A DNA stretch of 12,736 nt from RGIG7332 sp045580305 (GCA_045580305.1 JAZNNQ010000015.1:1-12736); one strand, 5' to 3'. Positions 5,706 to 12,657 are shown, counted from the stretch's first letter. Made by a program: numbers and translations. The notes: generated by a model not told the origin, from the letters alone.

Positions 5706-6186
5706 CTATTTTCTTTACTTTACTCAGCGCATAGGTAAAGACCGTTGCGATTACCGTACCGCCCAGAGAGCTTACGAAAAACGGGATTATGTAGCCGAAA
5801 AGAGTTGCCTCGGCATTGCCCATAAGGCCGTAAGCCACCGGATAGGCAAGGATGCCGCCAAGTACACTTGTGCCAAACAGTTCGCCAAGTGCCGCTACGG
5901 GTATCTTCTTTAACACCTTGTTATAAAGAACGCCCGCAAGCAGCGCACCTACCATACTGCCCGGGAATGCCATAAGGCTGCCCAGGCCGAAGATAACACG
6001 GATAACCGATGCCACAAATGCCATTCCCACACCCCACCACGGGCCGAGTAATACTGCAGATATTACATTGACCATGTGCTGAACGGGTGAGCATTTAGCG
6101 CCGAACACGGGAAATGACAGGGTTGATCCTACCACCGCGATGGCAACTAAAATTCCGGCAAGAGTCAGTTTTTTTGTCTTGTTCAT
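5701..6186 (-). CDS. thiW: ThiW-like ECF transporter substrate-binding (S) component, 161 aa
   Basis: A small, almost wholly hydrophobic protein with about five or six membrane helices. It begins MNKTKKLTLAGILVAIAVVG and carries the ThiW-like region PVFGAKCSPVQHMVNVISAVLLGPWWG (about 26-52), then FGLGSLMAFPGSMVGALLAG (66-85) and LGGILAYPVAYGLMG (109-123). ThiW is thought to capture a thiamin precursor, probably the thiazole moiety, and to work with a shared ECF energising module encoded elsewhere. The start at 6186 follows AGGAGG by seven bases. The TPP riboswitch and terminator directly upstream confirm a thiamin-related role and indicate repression when TPP is abundant. No other thi gene is in the window. 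Length is typical. Confidence 0.9.
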   Translation of the reverse strand: MNKTKKLTLAGILVAIAVVGSTLSFPVFGAKCSPVQHMVNVISAVLLGPWWGVGMAFVASVIRVIFGLGSLMAFPGSMVGALLAGVLYNKVLKKIPVAALGELFGTSVLGGILAYPVAYGLMGNAEATLFGYIIPFFVSSLGGTVIATVFTYALSKVKKIG

Positions 6187-6241
6187 AGGTTCACCTCCTT
6201 ATCTCTCGGAGATAACCCTTTGCGAACATTTGCTACTCTGA

Positions 6242-6274
6242 TAAAAAACGGAGTTGCCTGACGACAACTCCGTT
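6242..6274 (-). terminator. Riboswitch expression-platform terminator
   Basis: Minus strand AACGGAGTTG pairs with CAACTCCGTT around an 8-nt loop, followed by TTTTTTAT. It lies between the TPP aptamer and the thiW ribosome site, so TPP binding most likely favours termination before thiW. Confidence 0.9.
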
Positions 6275-6290
6275 AAAATAGTCTTATAGA

Positions 6291-6382
6291 CTTCTTTTCC
6301 TACGGTGGCATTATCCACATCAGGTTATAAGGGTCGAGGTTTATAACCTCCTCTCAGCCTGTAACACAAGCTCCCCGAGAAT
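6291..6382 (-). promoter_or_regulatory. TPP riboswitch (THI element) controlling thiW
   Basis: The minus strand shows the conserved thi-box order: GGGGAGC (6376-6370), GCTGAGAGG with CTGAGA at 6357-6352, ACCCTT then ACCTGAT (6325-6319), TGGATAATGCCA (about 6317-6306) and CGTAGGAA (about 6304-6297). A short P1 can close through TTCT (6381-6378) and AGAA (6295-6292). It is followed by an intrinsic terminator and thiW. The aptamer starts about 20 bp after the nagB-like stop, so transcripts from nagB could also pass through it; I could not find a convincing separate promoter. Confidence 0.95.
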
Positions 6383-6393
6383 ATTAAGTTATA

Positions 6394-6411
6394 TTAAAGT
6401 AATTACTTTAA
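6394..6411. other. 18-bp perfect palindrome over the nagB stop codon
   Basis: TTAAAGTAATTACTTTAA is self-complementary through all 18 bases and includes the nagB-like stop codon (6405-6403), just before the TPP aptamer. It could be an operator near an unseen thiW promoter, or chance in AT-rich sequence. Confidence 0.4.
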
Positions 6412-7176
6412 AAGCTTAGCGCTATCCGGCTCGATGTAGAGGGTAGCGTTGTCGTGTGTACGAAGGATGGTTGCCGGGCACTTCTCGCTGATTTCCTTGT
6501 TGTTTAAGGTGTCATAAACAGCCTGTGCCTTAGTGGGAGCCGGAACGATACAGAATACATAACCCGGCTTAACAAGGCTCGGAACAGTGAGGGAAAGTGC
6601 ATGGGTCGGAACCTCATCAAGAGTCTTGAAGCAGCCGTCGTTAACCTGCTGGTTACGGCAAACGAGCTCAAGCTCAACAACCTTAACGAGCTTGGGATCA
6701 TTAAAGTCTGCAACTGGCGGATCGTTGAATGCGATGTGGCCGTTCTCGCCGATACCCATACATACGATGTCGGTGGGGTTGTCAGCAAGAAGCTTGGAAT
6801 AACGAGCAGCTTCCTCATCAGCGTCAGCAGCGTTACCGTTTAAGTAGTTAACACTCTTGAACGGAACAACACCGAAAAGACGGTCGCGGAGGAAGTTACC
6901 GAAGCCCTGGGGTGCAGCAGCATCAAGGCCGATATACTCGTCCATATGGAAAGCGTTGATACGGGTGAAGTCGATGCTCTTGTCAGCAGCGAGAGCAGCG
7001 AGGAACTCGTTCTGGCTGGGAGCAGCAGCGAAGATCATATTGATCTCGTCCTTCTCAGCTAAAAGCTTCTTAATAACTGCAGCACATTCCTCAGCAGCGA
7101 GAGCACCCATAGATGCGCGATCGGATAAAATCTTGACATTAAGCTTGTCTACTTTCATTTCTTTTACGAGAGACAT
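6403..7176 (-). CDS. nagB: Glucosamine-6-phosphate deaminase/isomerase-like protein, 257 aa
   Basis: NagB/6-phosphogluconolactonase superfamily. Landmarks are NAFHMDEYIGLD (74-85), with Asp79/Glu80 at the proton-transfer position, and the signature MGIGENGHIAFNDPP (140-154), with His147 at the place of the ring-opening His. NagB turns glucosamine-6-phosphate into fructose-6-phosphate and ammonia. Differences from well-studied NagB: the phosphate loop, usually a Gly-Gly-Thr-Pro type, reads FAAAPSQNEF (49-58); the Asp before Gly-His is Asn145; and the Glu after Phe-Asn is Asp152. These are features of a divergent subfamily I associate with Clostridia, so substrate may differ. Start at ATG 7176, nine bases after AAGGAG; a TTG at 7185 abuts the ribosome site. 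It has its own promoter. Superfamily is sure, exact substrate moderate. Confidence 0.85.
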   Translation of the reverse strand: MSLVKEMKVDKLNVKILSDRASMGALAAEECAAVIKKLLAEKDEINMIFAAAPSQNEFLAALAADKSIDFTRINAFHMDEYIGLDAAAPQGFGNFLRDRLFGVVPFKSVNYLNGNAADADEEAARYSKLLADNPTDIVCMGIGENGHIAFNDPPVADFNDPKLVKVVELELVCRNQQVNDGCFKTLDEVPTHALSLTVPSLVKPGYVFCIVPAPTKAQAVYDTLNNKEISEKCPATILRTHDNATLYIEPDSAKLLK

Positions 7177-7212
7177 AATTTTCAACTCCTTGTAAAGTTA
7201 CACATAATCGTG

Positions 7213-7224
7213 GGTGTTTCCACC
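7213..7224 (-). other. GNRA-capped hairpin at the 5' end of the nagB-like mRNA
   Basis: On the minus strand GGTG (7224-7221), GAAA (7220-7217), CACC (7216-7213) form a 4-bp stem with a GAAA tetraloop. Its first base is eight positions after the -10 box, so it would be the very 5' end of the transcript. It may stabilise the mRNA or serve as a repressor site; the evidence is position only. Confidence 0.4.
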
Positions 7225-7231
7225 AAATAAT

Positions 7232-7259
7232 ATTTTACCATCTTTGTGGATAATGTCAA
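7232..7259 (-). promoter_or_regulatory. Sigma-A promoter of nagB-like gene
   Basis: Minus strand TTGACA (7259-7254), 16-bp spacer, TAAAAT (7237-7232). Expected transcript start is near 7225, giving a leader of about 50 nt before ATG 7176. Confidence 0.75.
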
Positions 7260-7320
7260 CCTTTTTTCAAATTATCGTGAAAAAGCCAAATATTTTTAAT
7301 TAAAACAGACGGCTAATTGT

Positions 7321-9150
7321 TTATTTTAACATTGTGGCATTATTCACAATCTGGTCATTGTATATGAACAGAACCTCAGCGCCCTTAAAGTCCACAAACT
7401 CGCCGAGTGTTGCGCTCATTACATATCTTAAATCAACTAAAACAATCTCCTTGTACTCACCAATGAGAAGCGGTGCAAGACTGCTTCCGAATGAGTCGCG
7501 GAAGATGATGAGGCGCTTATCACTATTTGCATTTTCGTTCTTGATAGTGGTAAGGGGTGTGGGGCCGGAAAGGAACAGGTCGTACTGGCTTGTGGTCTTG
7601 AGTTTTGCGGTGTCATACACGCCGGCAAAGGACTTGTCCTGGTAGTTATCCACAACAGCGTTATTGGTAGCTTCATTAGTAAGATAAATTAAATCTTCCT
7701 TGGGGAAATCCGCCTTGCCGTAGCCCAGCTGACCCATAAAGTCTTTCGCTGTGTTCTTTTTGAATTTGTCAAGGTCCACGCTGAAATCGTAATATGAGCC
7801 GATACGGTCAACCACGCCCTGAAGAGCATCCTGCTTCCAGTGGAAGTCGGTAGCAAGATAGTCGTCGTAGCCGAGCACATCGTATAGGTTAATTTCCCAT
7901 GCGCCGTTTATGTTTTGACGCAGAGTGTTAAACATTGCGTCATAGTCAAAGGGTGTGGGAAGAGACGCGTTTACATAGTAATTCTTGCTGGGGATGATCG
8001 CGTAGTACGCGGTGGTATCCTCGCTTAAATAGGTATCGGTAATGTAGTTTATCTTCTCTGCAAATTTAAGGGCGGATGCCTCATTATATGCACCTAAATC
8101 GTTGAAATACTGACCCTCGTGGTAGAAAAGCGTGTTCTTATCGGTACTGTTTTCCGATGCGGTGATTTCCACACTGCTTTCATATCCCTCGCCAAGGTCT
8201 AAGCTTAAGAAGCTTCGCTCAAGGGACTTGGGGGCATTTCTGTCCATAATGAGAAGTATCATATCACCGCGGACAATGGTGATTATCTCGCTTCTCTCGA
8301 TACCAACACAGACCCATTTGCGGGGATCTACCTTCTCTTTTATCTGCTTTGCTATTTTCTCCGCATTCTTGGCATTCTTTACTCTTACAAGGCATACCGA
8401 GTGCGCCTGAGCGCTCATCATAGGCTCGCTTGCAACGCCCTCCTTGATATCGGTAAAGGGAATACCGAGGAAATACTCTGAGTTTTCTGCATTGATCTCA
8501 GACTGCATAAGCATTGGGAATTCCTTGCCGGAATAGTTGTAAACCGCGGATAAAATACCGGGCAGGGTCGTTAAATCAGCCTTAGGTGCAAAGTAGTCGA
8601 GCATTTTAACGGTTTCCGCACGAGTAAGCTTTGCCTTCGGGCGGATAGTGCCGTCGGGATAGCCTGTAATTGCGCCCTCGGAAGCGAGTGCCAAAACAAC
8701 ATCCTTTGCCCAAGCTGAAAGCTTATCGGTATCGGTAAATACCGCTTCCCCGCCGCCGCTGATACCGAAGGCGCGACCGATCATTGTCATCGCCTCTTCT
8801 CGGGTGATGTGGCGATTGGGATAGAAATTCTCAGCCTTGGAGATTACGTCAAAGAATGCAAGTCGGGAAACCTCGGTATAAAACCAATGTCCCTCGGATA
8901 CATCCTTAAACTCCGCATACTCAAACTCGCCCTCAGGTTCATTTACCATAATGCGATTGAGCAGCACCGCAAACTCAGCGCGGGTTATGGGGTTATTGGG
9001 ACGGAAGGTGCCGTCGGGATAGCCGCCGATATTGCCGACGGTAACCCACTCATTAATTATCTCCTCTGCCCAATGACCGCTGATGTCGGTCACCGCAAAA
9101 GCAGAGAACACAAAGGAAAGTGCAAGTAGTAAGGATACAATTTTCTTCAT
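7321..9150 (-). CDS. S-layer-homology protein fused to DUF4358-like and DHHW/SGNH-like domains, 609 aa
   Basis: Starts MKKIVSLLLALSFVFSAFA, a Sec signal peptide (about 1-19). Three SLH repeats follow: DISGHWAEEI...GGYPDGTFRPN..ITRAEF (22-60), DVSEGHWF...FYPNRHITREEA (83-120) and DTDKLSAWAKDV...TGYPDGTIRP..LTRAET (140-180); these usually bind pyruvylated secondary wall polymers. Residues about 196-320 resemble DUF4358, and about 335-609 a DHHW-family, SGNH-like domain with TDFHW (434-438) and FRDSFGSS (550-557), in which Asp552-Ser553 resemble the GDS Ser region. DHHW/AlgX-like proteins assist O-acetylation of surface glycans, usually with an MBOAT acyltransferase; none is seen nearby. Start at 9150 has AAGGAG seven bases upstream; upstream extension in frame lacks support. 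SLH assignment is certain; the C-terminal assignments are by motif and order only. No convincing terminator follows. Confidence 0.88.
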   Translation of the reverse strand: MKKIVSLLLALSFVFSAFAVTDISGHWAEEIINEWVTVGNIGGYPDGTFRPNNPITRAEFAVLLNRIMVNEPEGEFEYAEFKDVSEGHWFYTEVSRLAFFDVISKAENFYPNRHITREEAMTMIGRAFGISGGGEAVFTDTDKLSAWAKDVVLALASEGAITGYPDGTIRPKAKLTRAETVKMLDYFAPKADLTTLPGILSAVYNYSGKEFPMLMQSEINAENSEYFLGIPFTDIKEGVASEPMMSAQAHSVCLVRVKNAKNAEKIAKQIKEKVDPRKWVCVGIERSEIITIVRGDMILLIMDRNAPKSLERSFLSLDLGEGYESSVEITASENSTDKNTLFYHEGQYFNDLGAYNEASALKFAEKINYITDTYLSEDTTAYYAIIPSKNYYVNASLPTPFDYDAMFNTLRQNINGAWEINLYDVLGYDDYLATDFHWKQDALQGVVDRIGSYYDFSVDLDKFKKNTAKDFMGQLGYGKADFPKEDLIYLTNEATNNAVVDNYQDKSFAGVYDTAKLKTTSQYDLFLSGPTPLTTIKNENANSDKRLIIFRDSFGSSLAPLLIGEYKEIVLVDLRYVMSATLGEFVDFKGAEVLFIYNDQIVNNATMLK

Positions 9151-9172
9151 AGTATTTCTCCTTTTTATTTTT

Positions 9173-9233
9173 TGTAGGGACAGATGCCCATATCTGTCCA
9201 TTTTCGGGTCGATGAAGGGCATCGACCCCTACA
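9173..9233. repeat. 61-bp MITE-like element with two hairpins and TGTAGGG/CCCTACA ends
   Basis: The ends TGTAGGG and CCCTACA are 7-bp inverted repeats. Inside are two perfect hairpins: GGACAGAT/ATCTGTCC (9178-9185 with 9192-9199) and GGGTCGATG/CATCGACCC (9206-9214 with 9220-9228). It sits in the 124-bp gap between ylmH and the SLH gene. Its right half resembles units within 4557-4663. The hairpins lack a following U-tract on the minus strand, so they are not standard terminators of ylmH. Confidence 0.75.
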
Positions 9234-9274
9234 TTTATATTTTTTATGACGAAACATACGCCATATAAGTTCCC

Positions 9275-10000
9275 CTATTTTTTGACAAAAGTATGGAATT
9301 TTACAAATTGACGACCTTTTTTGGAAAAATTGCCAAGCTCGGCTATCTTTGCCCTTCCCTTTCCACGGAAGGAAATCAAATCGCCCTCGTTCAAACTCTG
9401 TGACACATTTTCGCAAGGCAGCCAATTTACCGATACAAGTCCCGCCGCAATTGCGTCCGCGGCAATACTTCTGGATAGATTAAAGGCAGCAGCAACCAGC
9501 GAATCCAGCCGAAGGGATGCGACGCTTGCCTCCACCTCGTTATACGGCTCGCGCCTCTCGGGAACGGCACTTAGCGGAACTTCGCGGAGTTTCACGCCAA
9601 GGCGGCCGATTTTTTCAAGATTTTGCAAAATAAAGGGCGCTACCTTACGAGTTACATAGAAAAAGCTCTCCTCACCCACGATTATATCGCCCACACATTC
9701 GCGCTCCAGCCCAAGGCCTAAAACAGAGCCGAGAAAATCCCGATGAGTCGGCGCGCCGAAGGGCACTTGTGCGGATATGGCACAGATATAGTCATCAATC
9801 GGAAAGTTCTCCTCATCCAGATAATCGGGGAGCAAAAACAGAAATGTACGCTCGGCATCCTTACCGCCATAGAAAAAGTGGCGCGGCAGGTGCATTTTCT
9901 CAATTTCCGCGCGCTCGTGCGGTGTTAGAAAACCAAGCGCTTCGGGGATGTTTTTCGCCGCGACCCGCTTTATTTTATCTTCTACTCTGGCTTTTATCAT
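9275..10000 (-). CDS. ylmH: YlmH-family S4 RNA-binding protein, 241 aa
   Basis: The YlmH core is visible at residues 76-107: SAQVPFGAPTHRDFLGSVLG followed by LGLERECVGDI. A C-terminal S4 domain spans about 164-230 (RLDSLVAAAFNLSRSIAADAI, then VSVNWLPC and LISFRGKGRAKI). Bacillus and streptococcal YlmH lies in the ftsZ-ylm cluster; the family is RNA- and ribosome-associated, related to the S4 protein RqcP involved in handling stalled 50S-nascent chain complexes. Here it sits instead behind rluB with a four-base ATGA overlap (10000-9997), so translation is likely coupled. Both operon partners therefore carry S4 domains and act on rRNA. Length is close to the family norm of about 255. Confidence 0.9.
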   Translation of the reverse strand: MIKARVEDKIKRVAAKNIPEALGFLTPHERAEIEKMHLPRHFFYGGKDAERTFLFLLPDYLDEENFPIDDYICAISAQVPFGAPTHRDFLGSVLGLGLERECVGDIIVGEESFFYVTRKVAPFILQNLEKIGRLGVKLREVPLSAVPERREPYNEVEASVASLRLDSLVAAAFNLSRSIAADAIAAGLVSVNWLPCENVSQSLNEGDLISFRGKGRAKIAELGNFSKKGRQFVKFHTFVKK

Positions 10001-10701
10001 CGTTTAAGGTTTTTAAGATATGCAATTTCCTTGTCGGTTAAGTGTCGCCACTCGCCCGCACGGAGTCCCGACATTTCAAGTTTGCCGATGGCCACCCTTT
10101 TAAGGCGTACAACCTCAAGGCCCGACATTTCACACATACGGCGAATCTGACGGTTTCTTCCCTCGTAGATGGTGATGGATATTGTGCCGCCTTCAGCGGT
10201 TTCGCGAAGCACCTGCGCCTGGGCGGGTACGGTTTCCCTGCCGTCAAGCACAAAGGGCAGTCTGAGCGCTGTCAGCGCCTCGTCAACATCGCCCTTTACG
10301 GTAACGATATACTGCTTACCTATCTCATGTGACGGATGTGTGAGTTGTTGGGTTAATTCTCCGTCATTTGTGAGAAGGAGCAGGCCCTCAGAATTATAAT
10401 CAAGACGACCGATGGGATAAACACGGGTAGGCAGGTCGATTAAATCAAGCACTGTCCTTCTTCCCTTTTCGTCGCTTACCGATGTTATAAAGCCGCGTGG
10501 TTTATTGAGCATAATATAGGTCTTTTTCGGTGTGGCAATGAGCTTTCCGTCAACGGTTATGATGTCGCTGTCTATATCCGCGCTCTGGCCTAAATGCGCC
10601 ACCTCGCCGTTTACCGTAACTCTGCCATCATCTATCATTTTTTCAGCCGCGCGGCGTGAGCAAATGCCGCAGGTTGAGAGTATCTTCTGTAATCTTTCCA
10701 T
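9997..10701 (-). CDS. rluB: RluB/RsuA-family rRNA pseudouridine synthase, 234 aa
   Basis: An S4 domain at about 1-60 (ERLQKILSTCGICSRRAAEK, then GRVTVNG) is followed by the pseudouridine synthase domain. The catalytic motif is YPIGRLDYNSEGLLLLTNDG (95-114) with Asp101 as the nucleophile. Further family blocks are MLNKPRGFITS (64-74), GKQYIVTVKG (about 128-137), YEGRNRQIRRMCE and LKRVAIGKLEM. In Bacillota this RluB type modifies 23S rRNA near the peptidyl transferase loop (equivalent of 2605). The start at 10701 lies three bases after the upstream stop and has a modest AGCGAGG ribosome site. Separation of RluB from RsuA type by sequence alone is not absolute, but the Bacillota context favours RluB. 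Confidence 0.9.
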   Translation of the reverse strand: MERLQKILSTCGICSRRAAEKMIDDGRVTVNGEVAHLGQSADIDSDIITVDGKLIATPKKTYIMLNKPRGFITSVSDEKGRRTVLDLIDLPTRVYPIGRLDYNSEGLLLLTNDGELTQQLTHPSHEIGKQYIVTVKGDVDEALTALRLPFVLDGRETVPAQAQVLRETAEGGTISITIYEGRNRQIRRMCEMSGLEVVRLKRVAIGKLEMSGLRAGEWRHLTDKEIAYLKNLKR

Positions 10702-10704
10702 TTT

Positions 10705-11340
10705 TTAACCTCGCTCTTTCCTGTTCCAGATCTCAAACTTGACTATTTTTTCGTTTTCCATCTGATAAATCATAATGCTTACATCTTCAAGAACCAGTTT
10801 CTCACGCTCTTTTACCGTTCTGCCAAGGCGGGTAAACTCGTTTATAACCACCTCATTGAGTGTTTTTCCCAATGTTTCGGGGATGTGCACCTTGCATTGC
10901 TTGCACACATCGGAAACGAGCGCATCCGCATCAAATAATGCGCCCTCATCAAGACGGGAGCTTTTTGTGAGTAAGTATTTTCTTATTACAAAGAGTAGTG
11001 CAATAGATGCCACACCCAGAAGCATCTCAAGGCTTGTATAGTCGCCTACTATAATGCTCTTTGCGATAACAAAGAGCACCACTTCGATAGCGCCGGTGGC
11101 CGAGTGGTTTGACAGCATTCGCACAAACTCTATACCGATAATAAGCTGAATGGCGCCGGCAAGAAGGGTTTTAAAATCCACACAGTATGTGCCGGTCTTT
11201 GCCCACTGTACCACATCAAAGAAAAGTTCTATCGCAAGCTGCACACCTGCAACCAGAATACCTGCTAAAATAATGCCTGCAAGAACCTTTTCAAATATTT
11301 CTGCACTTTTTATTAAAAACATAGATTTTCCGTTTTTCAC
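10705..11340 (-). CDS. PsiE-like integral membrane protein with cytoplasmic tail, 211 aa
   Basis: About four membrane helices lie at residues 19-44, 57-75, 84-98 and 102-122, in the pattern of the phosphate-starvation-inducible PsiE family (LAGAIQLIIGIEFVRML, then AIEVVLFVIAKSIIV and LEMLLGVASIALLFVIRKYL). The function of PsiE proteins is not known. Residues 125-211 form a soluble tail, longer than in E. coli PsiE, with a CKQC pair (146-149). Start: GTG at 11340 lies eight bases after GGAGG; the upstream GTG at 11349 overlaps that ribosome site and an ATG at 11322 is further away. Its strong promoter would drive the whole psiE-like, rluB, ylmH operon. The family call is moderate. Confidence 0.75.
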   Translation of the reverse strand: MKNGKSMFLIKSAEIFEKVLAGIILAGILVAGVQLAIELFFDVVQWAKTGTYCVDFKTLLAGAIQLIIGIEFVRMLSNHSATGAIEVVLFVIAKSIIVGDYTSLEMLLGVASIALLFVIRKYLLTKSSRLDEGALFDADALVSDVCKQCKVHIPETLGKTLNEVVINEFTRLGRTVKEREKLVLEDVSIMIYQMENEKIVKFEIWNRKERG

Positions 11341-11362
11341 AATGAACACCTCCGCTTTTTAT

Positions 11363-11391
11363 ATTTTACCAAAAATCACCGCTCTTTTCAA
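11363..11391 (-). promoter_or_regulatory. Sigma-A promoter of the psiE-like/rluB/ylmH operon
   Basis: Minus strand TTGAAA (11391-11386), 17-bp spacer, TAAAAT (11368-11363), close to GGAGG and GTG 11340. It is divergent from the promoter at 11400-11428 with only 8 bp between the two -35 boxes. Confidence 0.75.
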
Positions 11392-11399
11392 GTTTTCCT

Positions 11400-11428
11400 T
11401 TGACTTATTATATTCCTTGTGCTACACT
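11400..11428 (+). promoter_or_regulatory. Sigma-A promoter of the deacetylase-like gene
   Basis: TTGACT (11400-11405), 17-bp spacer, TACACT (11423-11428), followed by GAGGTGA and ATG at 11448, giving a very short leader. Confidence 0.75.
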
Positions 11429-11447
11429 AATCGCGAGGTGATATTTT

Positions 11448-12521
11448 ATGTTGAAATTTGCTTATTTCCAGGACGGCGATATGCTCACCGCCCGTGACGG
11501 TGTTGTTGTTGGTGACAAGAAGCTTGCGGCTGAGATTACCGTAAAGGCTGAGCGTTGCGCCGATGTATATGTAAATGATGTCAAGGCTGTGTGGAACGGT
11601 GCAAATTTTGCCGCCACAATTCTTTTTGACAAATACGAGACCACTGTGGTTGCAGAAAACCGCACCAGCGGCGAAAAGGAAGAGATCGTTTTATATTGGC
11701 TTCCTGATTTTGCGGGCAAATACCGTGTTTCTCTTGATGATAATATCTGGTTTTTAAGAGAGATTTACGAGAATAATTACGACTCTATCTTCGATTGCGA
11801 ATATATGGCATTCTGGAAAGAGCTTCACGATGAGTTTGGCACTAAAGTACATATAAATATTTACCTTGTTGACGAGGCGGATTTCTGCATCACTCAGTTC
11901 CCGGATAAATACAAGGCTGAATGGGCGTCCTGCGCTGACTGGCTCCGTCTTTCCTTCCATGCTAAGCAGGATCAGCCGGGCAGACCCTATTTAAATGCAG
12001 GCTATGATGAGATGTACAAGGATGTCACCGATGTAAGGCGCGAGATCGAGCGTTTTGCAGGGCGTGAGGTTATGGGACCGGTTACCACCCTTCATTTCGG
12101 TGATGCTACCCGTGAAGGCTGTCGCGCACTCAGAGATGCGGGATACCCCATCTTACTTGCCGACTTTAACGGCCCTTGTGCAAACCTTCCCGTCGCTTAC
12201 TACTTAACAAGTGATGCCGAGCGTCAGCATATGTGTGACCGTTTCGTATGGCGTGACAGAAGCGAGGATATCACCTTTGTAAGATGCGCGATTATCGCCA
12301 ACTGCTATGAGGAACAGGATATTCCCGTATTCCTTGACGCAGTTGCAAGAGATCCCCACAGAGGTGCATTTATCGACATTTTAATTCACGAGCAGTATTT
12401 CTTCCCCCATTTCCCCTACTATCAGGCAAATTACAAGGATAAGATGAGAACAGCGGTTAAATGGGCATTGGACAACGGCTATGAGTCGGCATTTTTAGAG
12501 GATATTGCAAACGAGTGGTAG
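11448..12521 (+). CDS. Polysaccharide-deacetylase-like beta/alpha-barrel protein, 357 aa
   Basis: No signal peptide, so probably cytoplasmic. An N-terminal beta-rich domain (about 1-90, with VDVYVNDV-like strands) precedes a catalytic-type barrel (about 92-357). Barrel landmarks are SLDDNIWFL (95-103), FGTKVHINIYL (130-140), WLRLSFHAKQDQPGRPY (165-181) with His171, the block TTLHFGDATREGCRALRDAG (213-232) with His216, and ILIHEQYFFP (311-320) with the His314-Glu315-Gln316 triad-like motif. Many gut Clostridia carry this family, usually annotated as hypothetical or polysaccharide deacetylase-like. Asp97/Asp98 and His171 occupy places suited to the metal site of such deacetylases, but the standard NodB motif set is not intact, so activity is uncertain. 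It stands alone with its own promoter. It could instead be a glycoside hydrolase-like barrel. Confidence 0.75.
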   Translation: MLKFAYFQDGDMLTARDGVVVGDKKLAAEITVKAERCADVYVNDVKAVWNGANFAATILFDKYETTVVAENRTSGEKEEIVLYWLPDFAGKYRVSLDDNIWFLREIYENNYDSIFDCEYMAFWKELHDEFGTKVHINIYLVDEADFCITQFPDKYKAEWASCADWLRLSFHAKQDQPGRPYLNAGYDEMYKDVTDVRREIERFAGREVMGPVTTLHFGDATREGCRALRDAGYPILLADFNGPCANLPVAYYLTSDAERQHMCDRFVWRDRSEDITFVRCAIIANCYEEQDIPVFLDAVARDPHRGAFIDILIHEQYFFPHFPYYQANYKDKMRTAVKWALDNGYESAFLEDIANEW

Positions 12522-12570
12522 ACACCTCATCCACCGCAAGTGGTCCCCTTTCTCCTAAAATGAGAAGGCT
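12522..12570. repeat. Short dispersed hairpin repeat directly after the deacetylase-like stop codon
   Basis: Begins ACACCTCATCC at 12522, the base right after the TAG, the same 11 bases that begin the composite repeat at 4491. It contains CCAC/GTGG (12531-12534 with 12540-12543) and CCTTTCTC/GAGAAGG (12547-12554 with 12562-12568, one bulge). From 12571 to the terminator I see no gene or other signal. Confidence 0.55.
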
Positions 12571-12657
12571 ATGTAAAAAAGAAAAAAGGTAGTGCAACGC
12601 CACAGCCAGATAAGGAAGCATTGGTTTTGATACCATATTTTCCGTAAATAGTGCATC

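Noticed and set aside
6376..6430. Separate promoter for thiW
   Set aside because: The region is AT-rich and gives several -10-like hexamers, but none has a fitting -35 at 16-18 bp.
7262..7320. Terminator after the SLH-DHHW gene
   Set aside because: Only a 4-bp AGCC/GGCT stem with a loop of more than 20 nt precedes the T run; too weak to call.
9280..9310. Promoter for the SLH-DHHW gene inside the end of ylmH
   Set aside because: A TTGTCA-17-TATGGC pairing exists on the minus strand, but the -10 is poor; read-through from ylmH is as likely.
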